Below, one piece after another: positions 13,207-20,481 of a DNA stretch of 24,715 nucleotides; within the stretch, counting starts at the first letter, position 1, and each line of letters starts with the position of its first letter. The position numbers and the translations under genes were made by a program. The notes beneath the pieces are model-generated. The model was not told where the DNA came from. It saw nothing but the letters and a program-made list of their open reading frames with translations, and searched no databases. The stretch is from positions 1 to 24,715 of IMG/VR virus record IMGVR_UViG_3300033145_000481. One strand, written 5' to 3'. This DNA comes from a virus.

Positions 13207-13467
13207 ATGGACATAGGTAAACACTTTCGGGTGATAACAGACGAACTGAATGTGAAGCTACAAGAACGGTATATGAGCAAACCCAAAGACGGCACTCCAC
13301 CTGTAGAGATGTTTAAGACCATCGGCTACTATACCTCACTGGCTGACTGCTTTAAGGCACTGGTGGATTTGAAGGTCAAAGAGTCGGGGCTGGAAGACCT
13401 GAAGACAGTCATCGCCAAGCTGGATGAGATTTATAAGCTAATAGATAAAGCAGTAAAGGAGAAATAA
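13207..13467 (+). CDS. Conserved phage protein (GYYTSLADCFKALVDLK family)
   Basis: 86 codons starting at ATG 13207 behind AAAGGAGG. It contains MFKTIGYYTSLADCFKALVD then LKVKESGLEDLKTVIAKLDE. The pattern G-Y-Y-x-S-L-x-x-x-x-K-A-L-x-D-L-K followed by a leucine-patterned helix is common in small phage proteins, some annotated DUF5405. The role is unknown. Confidence 0.7.
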   Translation: MDIGKHFRVITDELNVKLQERYMSKPKDGTPPVEMFKTIGYYTSLADCFKALVDLKVKESGLEDLKTVIAKLDEIYKLIDKAVKEK

Positions 13468-13468
13468 A

Positions 13469-13660
13469 ATGGTAATGGCGGGTAAAGCAGAAGCAGTATT
13501 TAAGGAGCTACGGGAGCTAGTCAAGAAGTATCCTGGGATGACGGTGGCGGAATATGAGCGGATGAGGGCGGTAGATGAAGCCCTGATTTGTCAGCAGAGA
13601 GAACTGAACCAACTCAAGACCAGGGTGCATGATTTGGAAACTTTAACAGGGAAATACTAA
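13469..13660 (+). CDS. Small coiled-coil protein
   Basis: 63 codons from ATG 13469 (a second ATG is at 13475) behind AAAGGAGA. It is helical, ending in QQRELNQLKTRVHDLETLTG, a short coiled coil. No family was recognised. Confidence 0.6.
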   Translation: MVMAGKAEAVFKELRELVKKYPGMTVAEYERMRAVDEALICQQRELNQLKTRVHDLETLTGKY

Positions 13661-13671
13661 GGAGGGGTGAT

Positions 13672-13866
13672 ATGCGAGTCTTAACCGACAGACAGATATT
13701 TGGAGACCCTTACGAACCAGCCGTCCAGCCACCACCCTGGGAGGACTGCGAGCTACAGGGACGACACATAAGAAACCGCCCAGCACCAGATACGGCAAGT
13801 ATAAATAAAATTAGCAGGCGGCGGCTTACAGAAAATAGACGAGTATTCAGGAGGTTTGAGATATGA
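13672..13866 (+). CDS. Small basic hypothetical protein
   Basis: 64 codons from ATG 13672 behind GGAGGGGTGAT. It has a proline-rich centre (YEPAVQPPPWEDCELQG) and an arginine-rich C-terminus (SRRRLTENRRVFRRFEI). It overlaps the next gene as ATGA. No family was recognised. Confidence 0.6.
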   Translation: MRVLTDRQIFGDPYEPAVQPPPWEDCELQGRHIRNRPAPDTASINKISRRRLTENRRVFRRFEI

Positions 13867-14033
13867 ACACTAGCATCAAAGACAGAGAAGGGTGGATTAC
13901 TGAGAAGGCAGAGGAGATAGCCGAGGACTTATACTGTTTGGGCAAAGATATTGAAACCATTGCCCATCGATGGGCAGAACAGGAATATGATGATGCGCTG
14001 GCAGACTATGCTGAGAGCAGGGAGGAACGGTAA
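13863..14033 (+). CDS. 56-aa hypothetical protein
   Basis: ATG 13863 to TAA 14033, coupled on both sides (ATGA, TAATG) behind CAGGAGGTTTGAGAT. It reads EGWITEKAEEIAEDLYCLGK then IETIAHRWAEQEYDDALADY. Acidic and helical; no family recognised. Confidence 0.6.
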   Translation: MNTSIKDREGWITEKAEEIAEDLYCLGKDIETIAHRWAEQEYDDALADYAESREER

Positions 14034-14212
14034 TGGCATCGGGAATAGGTGATACTGTTTTAGCAGAACTGAAAGAAATACTAGAGGACTGTGCAAAAAG
14101 AAATGTCAAGCATCTAGGTATTAAATATCTTCAGTTGGATATAGCTAGGCGAGAAGCCTACCATCGAGCTAAGGCTGAAGAATGGAAAAGAAAGAACAGA
14201 GAGGATAGATAA
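14033..14212 (+). CDS. 59-aa hypothetical protein
   Basis: ATG 14033 overlaps the previous stop, with TAA at 14210-14212. It is helical and charged (TVLAELKEILEDCAKRNVKH, ending in EEWKRKNREDR). No family was recognised. Support comes from coupling and composition. Confidence 0.6.
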   Translation: MASGIGDTVLAELKEILEDCAKRNVKHLGIKYLQLDIARREAYHRAKAEEWKRKNREDR

Positions 14213-14213
14213 A

Positions 14214-14858
14214 ATGGAGAGCATTATTCTTGTTAAATCAGTAGAGAAGAAACACAAGGGGAAGGGGAATTGGCTGGAGGTGACAGACGAAAAGGGGTGG
14301 AAGCATAATATATTCCTAAAGGATAAGTTCCCGCTGATTAATGACAGCGTGGGGAAGCACCTGAAACTCACGATAGAAAAGGGGGATGACGACCAATACT
14401 GGAATACGACTGATGTGGAAGAGGTTGACGCCACCGAAGCAGTTAAATCACCTAGCAAATCATATAACGATGAGGATACTAGGCGAAGTATTGAGCGACA
14501 GGTTTCCGCTAAAATTGCCTGTGAATTCTTTAACACCGAAGGGATTGGTGTTGCCCTGACAACTGCAGAGAGGATATACCAATGGATTGCCAGCCCATCC
14601 AACGCTACACAAACAAAGCCGAAGAAGCCAAAGCCCGTAGTAGAGAAGACCATCAAAGCCGAGGATGTAGTGGAGGAGTGGGGGAAGATAGGTAACGAGG
14701 AAGAGCGAGACTTCAAGGACGCTGGGGCGTTTATGGCGGCTTGCTATGGCGAAAAAGGCTACGACAATGCTAAGGTAGAAGAGATACTGGATATGCCACT
14801 AGACAAGGTCACCAACTTCTCGGTGGCTTGGACATTGGTAGTAAACCATAAGGAATAA
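14214..14858 (+). CDS. Probable ssDNA-binding or recombination accessory protein
   Basis: 214 codons from ATG 14214. The N-terminal ~65 residues look like an OB-type barrel (KGNWLEVTDEKGWKHNIFLK, later VGKHLKLTIEKGDDDQYWNT). The middle has DTRRSIERQVSAKIACEFF and TTAERIYQWIASPS. A SIERQ-A-K-A segment followed by an A-x-x-I-x-x-W helix recurs in phage proteins near recombination genes. The C-terminal EERDFKDAGAFMAACYGEKG looks helical. A role with single-stranded DNA in replication or recombination is inferred from the fold guess and position upstream of the replication genes. Confidence 0.5.
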   Translation: MESIILVKSVEKKHKGKGNWLEVTDEKGWKHNIFLKDKFPLINDSVGKHLKLTIEKGDDDQYWNTTDVEEVDATEAVKSPSKSYNDEDTRRSIERQVSAKIACEFFNTEGIGVALTTAERIYQWIASPSNATQTKPKKPKPVVEKTIKAEDVVEEWGKIGNEEERDFKDAGAFMAACYGEKGYDNAKVEEILDMPLDKVTNFSVAWTLVVNHKE

Positions 14859-14876
14859 GATAGAAGGAGAAGACCA

Positions 14877-15350
14877 ATGACTGATAAGACTAGGTATAGA
14901 CATTTAGAGACTGAGTTGGGCAATGAGCACCCACCCTTGATAGACAGAGATGAAATGTTATGTTCTTCACTTAACAGTAATTACTGGTTTGATGCTGTAA
15001 AGGATGTAATCAGAGAGGCTTGTCTCCACCAACGAGACTTTGATATAGCTTGGTATGAAGCTGCTAAAACTGCCTCTATAAAAGAACAAGCCGAGTGTGA
15101 AGAGAAATGTGAGGATGCTTATAATTCTGGGAGTGTTGACTCAATAGCAGACCTACAACGACAATGCCAAGCCAGAGTAGAGAGGATAAAGAGGAAGACA
15201 AAGAAGAGTAAAGTTCTAGCTTATGAAATAGACTCTGATGATTATGTTGTGTCTTATAAACTACTAGAGGCTATCTGGAAGGAGGAGGAAATTGGAGAAG
15301 AGGAAGAGGTGCTAATGCCTTACTCAGGTTCTATTGAGAGAAAAACTTAA
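14877..15350 (+). CDS. Hypothetical protein with paired cysteines
   Basis: 157 codons from ATG 14877 behind GAAGGAGAAG. It is helical. It contains AECEEKCEDAYNSGSVDSIA then QRQCQARVERIKRKTKKSKV, and the C-terminus is very acidic (EEEIGEEEEV). No family was recognised. Confidence 0.6.
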   Translation: MTDKTRYRHLETELGNEHPPLIDRDEMLCSSLNSNYWFDAVKDVIREACLHQRDFDIAWYEAAKTASIKEQAECEEKCEDAYNSGSVDSIADLQRQCQARVERIKRKTKKSKVLAYEIDSDDYVVSYKLLEAIWKEEEIGEEEEVLMPYSGSIERKT

Positions 15351-15394
15351 CCCAGAAAGGAGAGAGTGATGGGCTTCAATAAAGAGAGGAGGAT

Positions 15395-15784
15395 ATGATG
15401 GGTAAATTACTGAGTAAAGAGCAGATAATACAGCTTATAAAGAAAACGGGCTGGGGTTTAGAAAGAGCACACTCCGTAAATCTGGTTTCTAATTATACCA
15501 CAGTAGCCCAAGCCCAGCTAGACCTTGATGAGGAGCGGTTTGATAAGGACCGGGAGGAGATACGGCAGGAGGAGAGGGAGAGGATAAAGAGGATGGCTCT
15601 CCAATCAATAGCCGATGAGCCTGAGTTTCCTAGTAAAATGCCCGATGAGGTATGGCAAGAGCTTGATGGTAATCGTGGCAATGTTGAGAAGGCTATGAAA
15701 GGGGCGGTAAGATTAACCAAGAACGGGATTACCAAGAGGTTTTTAGAAGCACTCAAAACTAAACCATTACAGGAGAAGGAATGA
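15395..15784 (+). CDS. Charged helical hypothetical protein
   Basis: 129 codons starting at ATG 15395 or 15398 behind AGAGAGGAGGAT. A long charged helix (DEERFDKDREEIRQEERERI) follows a small N-terminal domain. A 9-residue open frame (15369-15398) overlaps its start and could couple translation. No family was recognised. Confidence 0.6.
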   Translation: MMGKLLSKEQIIQLIKKTGWGLERAHSVNLVSNYTTVAQAQLDLDEERFDKDREEIRQEERERIKRMALQSIADEPEFPSKMPDEVWQELDGNRGNVEKAMKGAVRLTKNGITKRFLEALKTKPLQEKE

Positions 15785-15808
15785 TGAACAGAAGAAATAG
15801 GAGGCAAC

Positions 15809-16120
15809 ATGCAGCTTACACAAATTGAGTGGGTTAAAAATCCAGACGGCACACAAGGCTATACCTCTAATCCTGTGAAAGGCGAGTGCCCAGTTGGTTG
15901 CTCGTATTGCTATGTTAAACCTTTCCGCTCCCGATACGGCTGGCACAAGGACATTCGCTTCTATCCCGAAGAGCTGGAAGCCATACGGAAGCGCAAGAAG
16001 CCAGCGGGGATATTCCTCGGCTCTACGATTGAGCTATTTCACGACAAGACCATCCAGTATATGCCTGAGATTATGGACAGCACCGCTTCTATCTCCTCAC
16101 CAAGCAACCCCAGAACCTAG
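15809..16120 (+). pseudogene. Gp37/DUF5131-type radical-SAM-like protein, N-terminal fragment
   Basis: Starts at ATG 15809 behind AGGAGG. QIEWVKNPDGTQGYTSNPVK is followed by CPVGCSYCYVKPF, a C-x3-C-x2-C site for a 4Fe-4S cluster, and IFLGSTIELFHD, all as in phage Gp37/Gp68 (DUF5131) proteins. After EIMD the frame becomes TASISSPSNPRT and stops. The correct continuation (QHRFYLLTKQPQNLARF) starts directly in another frame at 16078. About six expected residues (of the type VVRACP) are missing, which together with the phase implies a deletion of about 19 bases at 16077/16078. The enzyme is therefore probably inactive. Confidence 0.7.
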
Positions 16121-16152
16121 CCAGGTTTTCACCCTTCCCCGATAACTGCTGG

Positions 16153-16857
16153 GTGGGGGTGACGGCTACGAATCCTCAAATGTTCCGTGAAGCAGAAATG
16201 TATCTATCAAGGATAGAAGCTAGAGTGCGATATATAAGTGTTGAGCCAATGTTAGAACGATTTTGGTTAGCTGATGTGCACTTCAAGATCAATTGGATAA
16301 TCAACGGTGCCCAGACCAAGCCCTACAAGCCCCCTGAGATAGATTGGGTAGAGGAGATAGTGAGGGCGTGTGATAGGGCTGAGATACCCGTATTTCTTAA
16401 ATACAATCTTGTCGGTCATATCCTAATTGAAGAACCTTTTTATAAAAATGACGGCTCTGCCCAAGTGAGAAAGACACCACTCAAGCAAGGCACTAAGCCA
16501 CTAAAGCGTGGACGGGTAAAGGGAGTATCACCCAAGCAGAAGGTCAAGAACAGGGAATGGAACGCCCTCGTTGCTCATCTAATAGAGCATAGGGCATATT
16601 TTAGAGATGAGCTAGACGGGAGCTTACCAGATTGGCGAGGATTACAGGGGCATCACATTATTAAGCGGTCTCAGGGCGGGACTAACACCGCAGGTAATTG
16701 CTTTATATTAAACGCCATCAATCACGACCACACTAAATACGGCTCAGGTATCCCGATAAAAGCAGAGCAGGCATTGTTTGAGGTGGCTCTACTCAATAAG
16801 GAACACGGCATACACCCAGAGCTTATTGGTAAAGAAGTGTTGGAGATGAAAGGTTGA
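16153..16857 (+). CDS. Gp37/DUF5131-type C-terminal part fused to HNH domain
   Basis: The frame is open from 16078 (QHRFYLLTKQ); the first usable start is GTG 16153. It continues the Gp37-type protein: WVGVTATNPQMFREAEMYLS, RYISVEPMLE, INWIINGAQTKP, and IPVFLKYN. After that it reads TPLKQGTKPLKRGRVKGVSP, the typical basic start of phage HNH proteins (KR-TPLK), and then GLQGHHIIKRSQGGTNTAGN and HDHTKYG, an HNH nuclease core. So an HNH gene appears fused in frame to the back of the Gp37 gene without a stop. The HNH part could still be made from an internal start. Confidence 0.65.
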   Translation: MGVTATNPQMFREAEMYLSRIEARVRYISVEPMLERFWLADVHFKINWIINGAQTKPYKPPEIDWVEEIVRACDRAEIPVFLKYNLVGHILIEEPFYKNDGSAQVRKTPLKQGTKPLKRGRVKGVSPKQKVKNREWNALVAHLIEHRAYFRDELDGSLPDWRGLQGHHIIKRSQGGTNTAGNCFILNAINHDHTKYGSGIPIKAEQALFEVALLNKEHGIHPELIGKEVLEMKG

Positions 16858-16901
16858 CAATGTTACCTAGTCTTGTTGACAATGGCGAGTGTGATATTAG
16901 T

Positions 16902-16930
16902 TTGACAACTTACTATAGGTGTGTTAGTAT
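16902..16930 (+). promoter_or_regulatory. Internal rightward promoter before zinc ribbon / replication genes
   Basis: TTGACA at 16902-16907, exact 17-base spacer, TAGTAT at 16925-16930. It would start transcription near 16937, just upstream of AGAGAGGGGG and GTG 16953, and feed the replisome organiser. Two further TTGACA copies (16856 and 16875) lie upstream. Confidence 0.55.
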
Positions 16931-16952
16931 GAGAGTAGAGAGGGGGTATGTT

Positions 16953-17081
16953 GTGCTGAAATGTCCAGAGTGTAAATCAGCTAAGATAACAAAGTTAGGC
17001 TTTACTTGGCGTTCCCGCAAGAAGGTTCAGCGATGGCGTTGTCTAAATTGCGGCAGAACATTTACAGAAGAGAGACAATAA
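16953..17081 (+). CDS. Zinc-ribbon protein
   Basis: 42 residues from GTG 16953, six bases after AGAGAGGGGG. The same frame is open back to a TTG at 16854, but the promoter at 16902-16930 lies inside that extension, so I prefer the short form. It reads LKCPECKSAKITKLGFTWRS and then WRCLNCGRTFT, a CxxC...CxxC ribbon like the N-terminal ribbon of IS1-type and other transposases. Here it stands alone, ending in a TAATG overlap with the replisome organiser. It may bind the origin or act with the replication protein. Confidence 0.6.
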   Translation: MLKCPECKSAKITKLGFTWRSRKKVQRWRCLNCGRTFTEERQ

Positions 17082-17839
17082 TGGGCAAACGCACTTGGGT
17101 GAAACTATACTGCGATAAGTGGTTAGATAGTTCTTTGCGCCAAGAAAGCCCTGCTGTTCGTGGTGTTTTTGCCGACCTTTTAGCCCTCTGCGGTGGGGGG
17201 AATTACAGCGAGGAGGGATGCATAAAAATACGGAATCGTGTCGGATTCAATAACTTGCAACTAGAAAAACTGCTAAACTTGACCCCGCAAATGTGGGGAA
17301 AATGTAAAATGCGACTGATAAAAACTGATAGAATTGAGGTAGCAGATGACAACATTTTAACCATAAAAAACTGGGGGAAATACCAATCTGAATACGAAAG
17401 GCAGAAACCACAACGAACTAAAAGTGCGGGAGAAAGTGCGGGAGAAAGTGCGGGGGATAGTAAGGTAGAAAGTGCGGGTATAGATTATAGATATAAGACT
17501 ATAGATATATATAGTGTTTTTAAGTATTGGAATTTCTTAAAAATAAAGACCCACAAAAAGCTAACCGATGGGATAAAGCAAAGGATACAAAGTAGGTTAA
17601 AAGATTACTCTATTGATGAGATAGAGCGGATGATGTTTAATTACGCCGAGGTGTTGAACAACCCTCAGTGTGAGCTTATGAACTATCGGTGGACATTGGA
17701 GACTTTCCTTACGGGCACAGACAGGCTGGAGAAATTTAGTGACCTCGCTGTCGCCATCCAGAATTATACCAAGAATAAGCCCGACAGTAACAGCACAAAG
17801 TCTGGCAGAAAAGTAGGAAAGGATTGGGCGGTAAGATGA
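17081..17839 (+). CDS. Replisome organiser / replication initiation protein
   Basis: 252 codons from ATG 17081. The N-terminal ~105 residues (GKRTWVKLYCDKWLDSSLRQ... IEVADDNILTIKNWGKYQSE) have the winged-helix look of phage replisome organisers. A linker with SAGESAGESAGDS follows, then a C-terminal helical domain (YWNFLKIKTHKKLTDGIKQR, later YRWTLETFLTGTDRLEKFSD), the form found at the end of many phage replication proteins that bring in DnaB. The linker DNA consists of 12-bp repeats followed by an AT-rich stretch, a candidate origin. It overlaps the methyltransferase as ATGA. Confidence 0.75.
   Translation: MGKRTWVKLYCDKWLDSSLRQESPAVRGVFADLLALCGGGNYSEEGCIKIRNRVGFNNLQLEKLLNLTPQMWGKCKMRLIKTDRIEVADDNILTIKNWGKYQSEYERQKPQRTKSAGESAGESAGDSKVESAGIDYRYKTIDIYSVFKYWNFLKIKTHKKLTDGIKQRIQSRLKDYSIDEIERMMFNYAEVLNNPQCELMNYRWTLETFLTGTDRLEKFSDLAVAIQNYTKNKPDSNSTKSGRKVGKDWAVR
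17421..17550 (+). other. Candidate replication origin (iterons plus AT-rich stretch)
   Basis: AAAGTGCGGGAG occurs at 17421 and 17433, AAAGTGCGGGGG at 17445, and AAAGTGCGGG again at 17469, all in 12-base phase. Directly after them 17479-17550 is strongly A+T rich, with TATAGAT three times. Iterons next to an AT-rich unwinding stretch inside the initiator gene match the lambda O / ori layout. Confidence 0.6.
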
Positions 17840-18489
17840 AGCCTTATTACCAAGATAAATATGCCACGATATATCACGGAGACTGTAGGGAGATATTGCC
17901 CCAGTTGCCGAAGTGTGATTTAGTGCTGACTGACCCGCTGTATGGGATAGGTGAGGCTCACGGGAAAAACTTATCACGAGGTAAGTGGGCAAATCCCAAA
18001 GATTATGGCGTGGAGTGTTGGGACGATGTAACAGTGGACTTTACCTTACTTGAACTTGCTATTAGCAAATCAACTAACCAAATTATTTGGGGTGGGAACT
18101 ACTATCCATTACCCCCAACCTCGTGCTGGCTGGTGTGGGATAAGGAGAACGGCAATAATGATTTTGCTGATTGTGAACTAGCATGGACATCTTTCAAATC
18201 TGCTGTGCGAATATTTAGGTTTAGATGGGCAGGGATGTTACAGGGTGATATGAAGAACAAAGATTATCGTTACCACCCAACACAAAAACCAACGGCACTA
18301 TTTAATTGGGTGATGGGGCGATATTCAAAAACGACTGACCTAATCCTAGACCCTTTCCTCGGTAGCGGAACAACAGCCTTCTGCGCCAAGAAACTCAACA
18401 GAAGATGTATCGGCATAGAGATAGAGGAGAAGTATTGCGAGATAGCAGCGAAAAGGTTAAGCCAAAGCGTAATGGAGTTGAAGATATGA
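17836..18489 (+). CDS. DNA methyltransferase (N6-adenine/N4-cytosine, beta type)
   Basis: 217 codons from ATG 17836, overlapping the previous stop; the TTG at 17824 is less likely. Motif IV is LVLTDPLYGIG near residue ~35, where DPPYG is usual, so the second proline is replaced by leucine. The target-recognition part lies in the middle (IIWGGNYYPLPPTSCWLVWD). The C-terminal HPTQKP and LDPFLGSGTTAFCAKKLNRR are motif X-like and motif I, the S-adenosylmethionine site, followed by GIEIEEKY. The order IV then I marks the beta class. The role could be protection from restriction. The leucine in motif IV may reduce activity. Confidence 0.85.
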   Translation: MKPYYQDKYATIYHGDCREILPQLPKCDLVLTDPLYGIGEAHGKNLSRGKWANPKDYGVECWDDVTVDFTLLELAISKSTNQIIWGGNYYPLPPTSCWLVWDKENGNNDFADCELAWTSFKSAVRIFRFRWAGMLQGDMKNKDYRYHPTQKPTALFNWVMGRYSKTTDLILDPFLGSGTTAFCAKKLNRRCIGIEIEEKYCEIAAKRLSQSVMELKI

Positions 18490-18731
18490 CTAAAGAGCAG
18501 TTGGAAGAGGAGATAAAAAATCAGTTTAGAGGCTTTGCCCCCGATGTCTGTAATCAGTGCGGGGAAGACCTAACACGTAATGTAATTTGCGTAGAAGATA
18601 GTTTTGCTAAGGCAAACCTCCGCCTCTTTGAACAATACTGTAAAGACAAAAGGATAGTGCAGGTGGTGGAGGGGAAGTTGCCCGAAAGAATAAAGTGGGT
18701 GACGTTAAAACCTGTGAGGTTAGTAGAATGA
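18486..18731 (+). CDS. Small protein, paralogue A (EQYC...VVEGK...PVRLVE)
   Basis: 81 codons from ATG 18486, overlapping the methyltransferase stop. It starts MTKEQLEEEIKNQFRG, then PDVCNQCGEDL, RLFEQYCKDKRIVQVVEGKL and ends KPVRLVE. It matches the protein at 18877-19185 at both ends and in the VVEGK core, although the middles differ. The function is unknown; the CxxC may bind zinc. Confidence 0.7.
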   Translation: MTKEQLEEEIKNQFRGFAPDVCNQCGEDLTRNVICVEDSFAKANLRLFEQYCKDKRIVQVVEGKLPERIKWVTLKPVRLVE

Positions 18732-18850
18732 AATACGGATTATGCACAAAATGTAAGAGAAAGGGAATGTATAGGATTAAATCTAGCCGTGTCGGTTATA
18801 CCACCTATAAATGCCGTTATTGCGGCGCAAAGGTGACTCATTCCAGTTAG
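18728..18850 (+). CDS. 40-aa zinc ribbon
   Basis: ATG 18728 overlaps the previous stop, with TAG at 18848-18850. It reads YGLCTKCKRKGMYRIKSSRV and then YKCRYCGAKVTHSS. Two CxxC pairs ~21 residues apart form a minimal ribbon. It lies between the two paralogues. Confidence 0.65.
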   Translation: MKYGLCTKCKRKGMYRIKSSRVGYTTYKCRYCGAKVTHSS

Positions 18851-18876
18851 AGGAGATAAAGCAAGGAGGTTAACAA

Positions 18877-19185
18877 ATGAGTATGACTAAAGAGCAGTTG
18901 GGGGAGAAGACAGCAAGGATTATCTTTGAGGCTGGATGTTCTGACGATTGGGATGTTCGCCCATACTGCGTCAAGGAAGGATGGCTTAAAGACGCAGACA
19001 AAGTTCTCCAAACTTTCCAAGACTACTGCGATGAAAACAACATCAAGCAGGTGGTGGAGGGGAAAGAGTTGACTAAACCAAACCCAAATGCCTGCGGTCA
19101 ATACCTTAGTGGGTATTGTGAGGCTCGTCAAGACATGCTCAAAGCTGGCTATGTAAAGGTAGAGCCAGTGAGGTTAGTAGAATGA
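18877..19185 (+). CDS. Small protein, paralogue B
   Basis: 102 codons from ATG 18877 behind AAGGAGG (a second ATG is at 18883). It reads MTKEQLGEKTARIIFEAGCS, VLQTFQDYCDENNIKQVVEG, and ends VKVEPVRLVE, paralogous to 18486-18731. It has an added cysteine-containing segment (NACGQYLSGYCEARQDML). It overlaps the helicase start as ATGA. Its position before DnaB may mean a link to replication, but this is unproven. Confidence 0.7.
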   Translation: MSMTKEQLGEKTARIIFEAGCSDDWDVRPYCVKEGWLKDADKVLQTFQDYCDENNIKQVVEGKELTKPNPNACGQYLSGYCEARQDMLKAGYVKVEPVRLVE

Positions 19186-20480
19186 CTAAAATCCCGAAAG
19201 ACCTTGACGCTGAAGAAGCAGTATTAGGCTCACTTCTGATAGATGGTGGAGCAATAGAGAAGATTAGCTCGCTTTCTAAAGATGATTTCTTCTCTGAACG
19301 CAACCAATGGATTTATGATGCCTGTCTTTCAGTAGTGGGAATAAACCAGATTACAGTTGCGCAGGAGCTTGACAGGAAGAATAGACTAAGGGACTGCGGC
19401 GGTGCTGCCTATCTAAGCCACCTGATTTCAATAGTCCCCACTTCGTTAGACATTGAACACTATGCCGAGATAGTCAGAAGGTTATCGGCAAGCCGTCAGC
19501 TAATAAACGCTGGTAACCAGATTACCTCACTAGGTTATGAAGCTGACCCTGATGTTGAGGAGAGTTTTGCCAGTGCGGGAGAGATAATAGCCAAGCTAAA
19601 GGGTGGGATAGTCCCACCACCAGACCTAATTAAACCAGAAGACATATCAAACAAAATGATGGAGTTTACCAGCAAACCTGACAAGCGGTTGACGATTGAC
19701 TGGGGCTGGATTGACTTAGATAATATAACAGGTGGGTTATATCCTGGGGAGTTGACTATCATTGGGGCAAGACCATCAGTGGGCAAGTCCGAGATTATGC
19801 TAGAGACAGCACTCAGTCTAGCCCAGCGTTACCAGCCGTCCTTGTTTGTTAGCCTAGAGATGTCTCTGAATATGCTTGTTGAGCGTCTAATTGCGATAAT
19901 GACGGGGATACCGATAATGTCCATTCGTCATTATGATTTAACACCAGAGCAGCAGGGGATGGTAGCAACGGCAGCGGGCGAGCTGGCTGAACTACCCCTT
20001 TACCTCTTAACGGGTATTCGGTCAACAGCGAACATAGCCGACAACGCTAGACGGATGAAAGAAAAACACGGATTGGAAGTTGTCTTTGTTGACTACCTCC
20101 AGATATTACCCGACTGCCATAACAATAAATTCGGTAATTCAAAGAATGAACGAGTGGGCTATGCCACACAAATGTTAAAGTCGCTGTCAGTTGAGATTGA
20201 GATACCCCTAGTTCTTGGTTGTCAGTTAAATCGCCAGCTAGAATATCGGGCAGTGAAGACACCGCAATTATCAGACCTCAGAGATAGTGGTGAAGTAGAG
20301 CAGATAGTTGACAATGTTTTATTCCTCCACCGTGAGGAGATGTACGACCCCAAGCCAGAAAATCAGGGCATACTGGAAATCAAGCAGGCGAAACACCGAC
20401 AATTAGGGGACAAGCCACCAGTAAAATTACAGTGGTTGGCAAAAGCGCACAAGTATGTAAATTTCAGTCGGGAGGTGTAA
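19182..20480 (+). CDS. dnaB: Replicative DNA helicase DnaB
   Basis: 432 codons. The N-terminal domain starts IPKDLDAEEAVLGSLLIDGG, as in DnaB. The RecA-like domain has Walker A GARPSVGKSE (~200-209), SLEMSL, Walker B VVFVDYLQIL (~285-294), the sensor LGCQLNRQLE, and the C-terminal DLRDSGEVEQIVDNVLFLHR with the arginine-finger region. Length is close to bacterial DnaB. It unwinds DNA at the phage fork. No separate helicase loader is visible; the organiser at 17081-17839 may do the loading. Confidence 0.95.
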   Translation: MTKIPKDLDAEEAVLGSLLIDGGAIEKISSLSKDDFFSERNQWIYDACLSVVGINQITVAQELDRKNRLRDCGGAAYLSHLISIVPTSLDIEHYAEIVRRLSASRQLINAGNQITSLGYEADPDVEESFASAGEIIAKLKGGIVPPPDLIKPEDISNKMMEFTSKPDKRLTIDWGWIDLDNITGGLYPGELTIIGARPSVGKSEIMLETALSLAQRYQPSLFVSLEMSLNMLVERLIAIMTGIPIMSIRHYDLTPEQQGMVATAAGELAELPLYLLTGIRSTANIADNARRMKEKHGLEVVFVDYLQILPDCHNNKFGNSKNERVGYATQMLKSLSVEIEIPLVLGCQLNRQLEYRAVKTPQLSDLRDSGEVEQIVDNVLFLHREEMYDPKPENQGILEIKQAKHRQLGDKPPVKLQWLAKAHKYVNFSREV

Positions 20481-20481
20481 A

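Noticed and set aside
17421-17478. Short tandem repeats as a CRISPR array
   Set aside because: Units are 12 bases, contiguous and in coding phase with no spacers; iterons or a coding repeat explain them.
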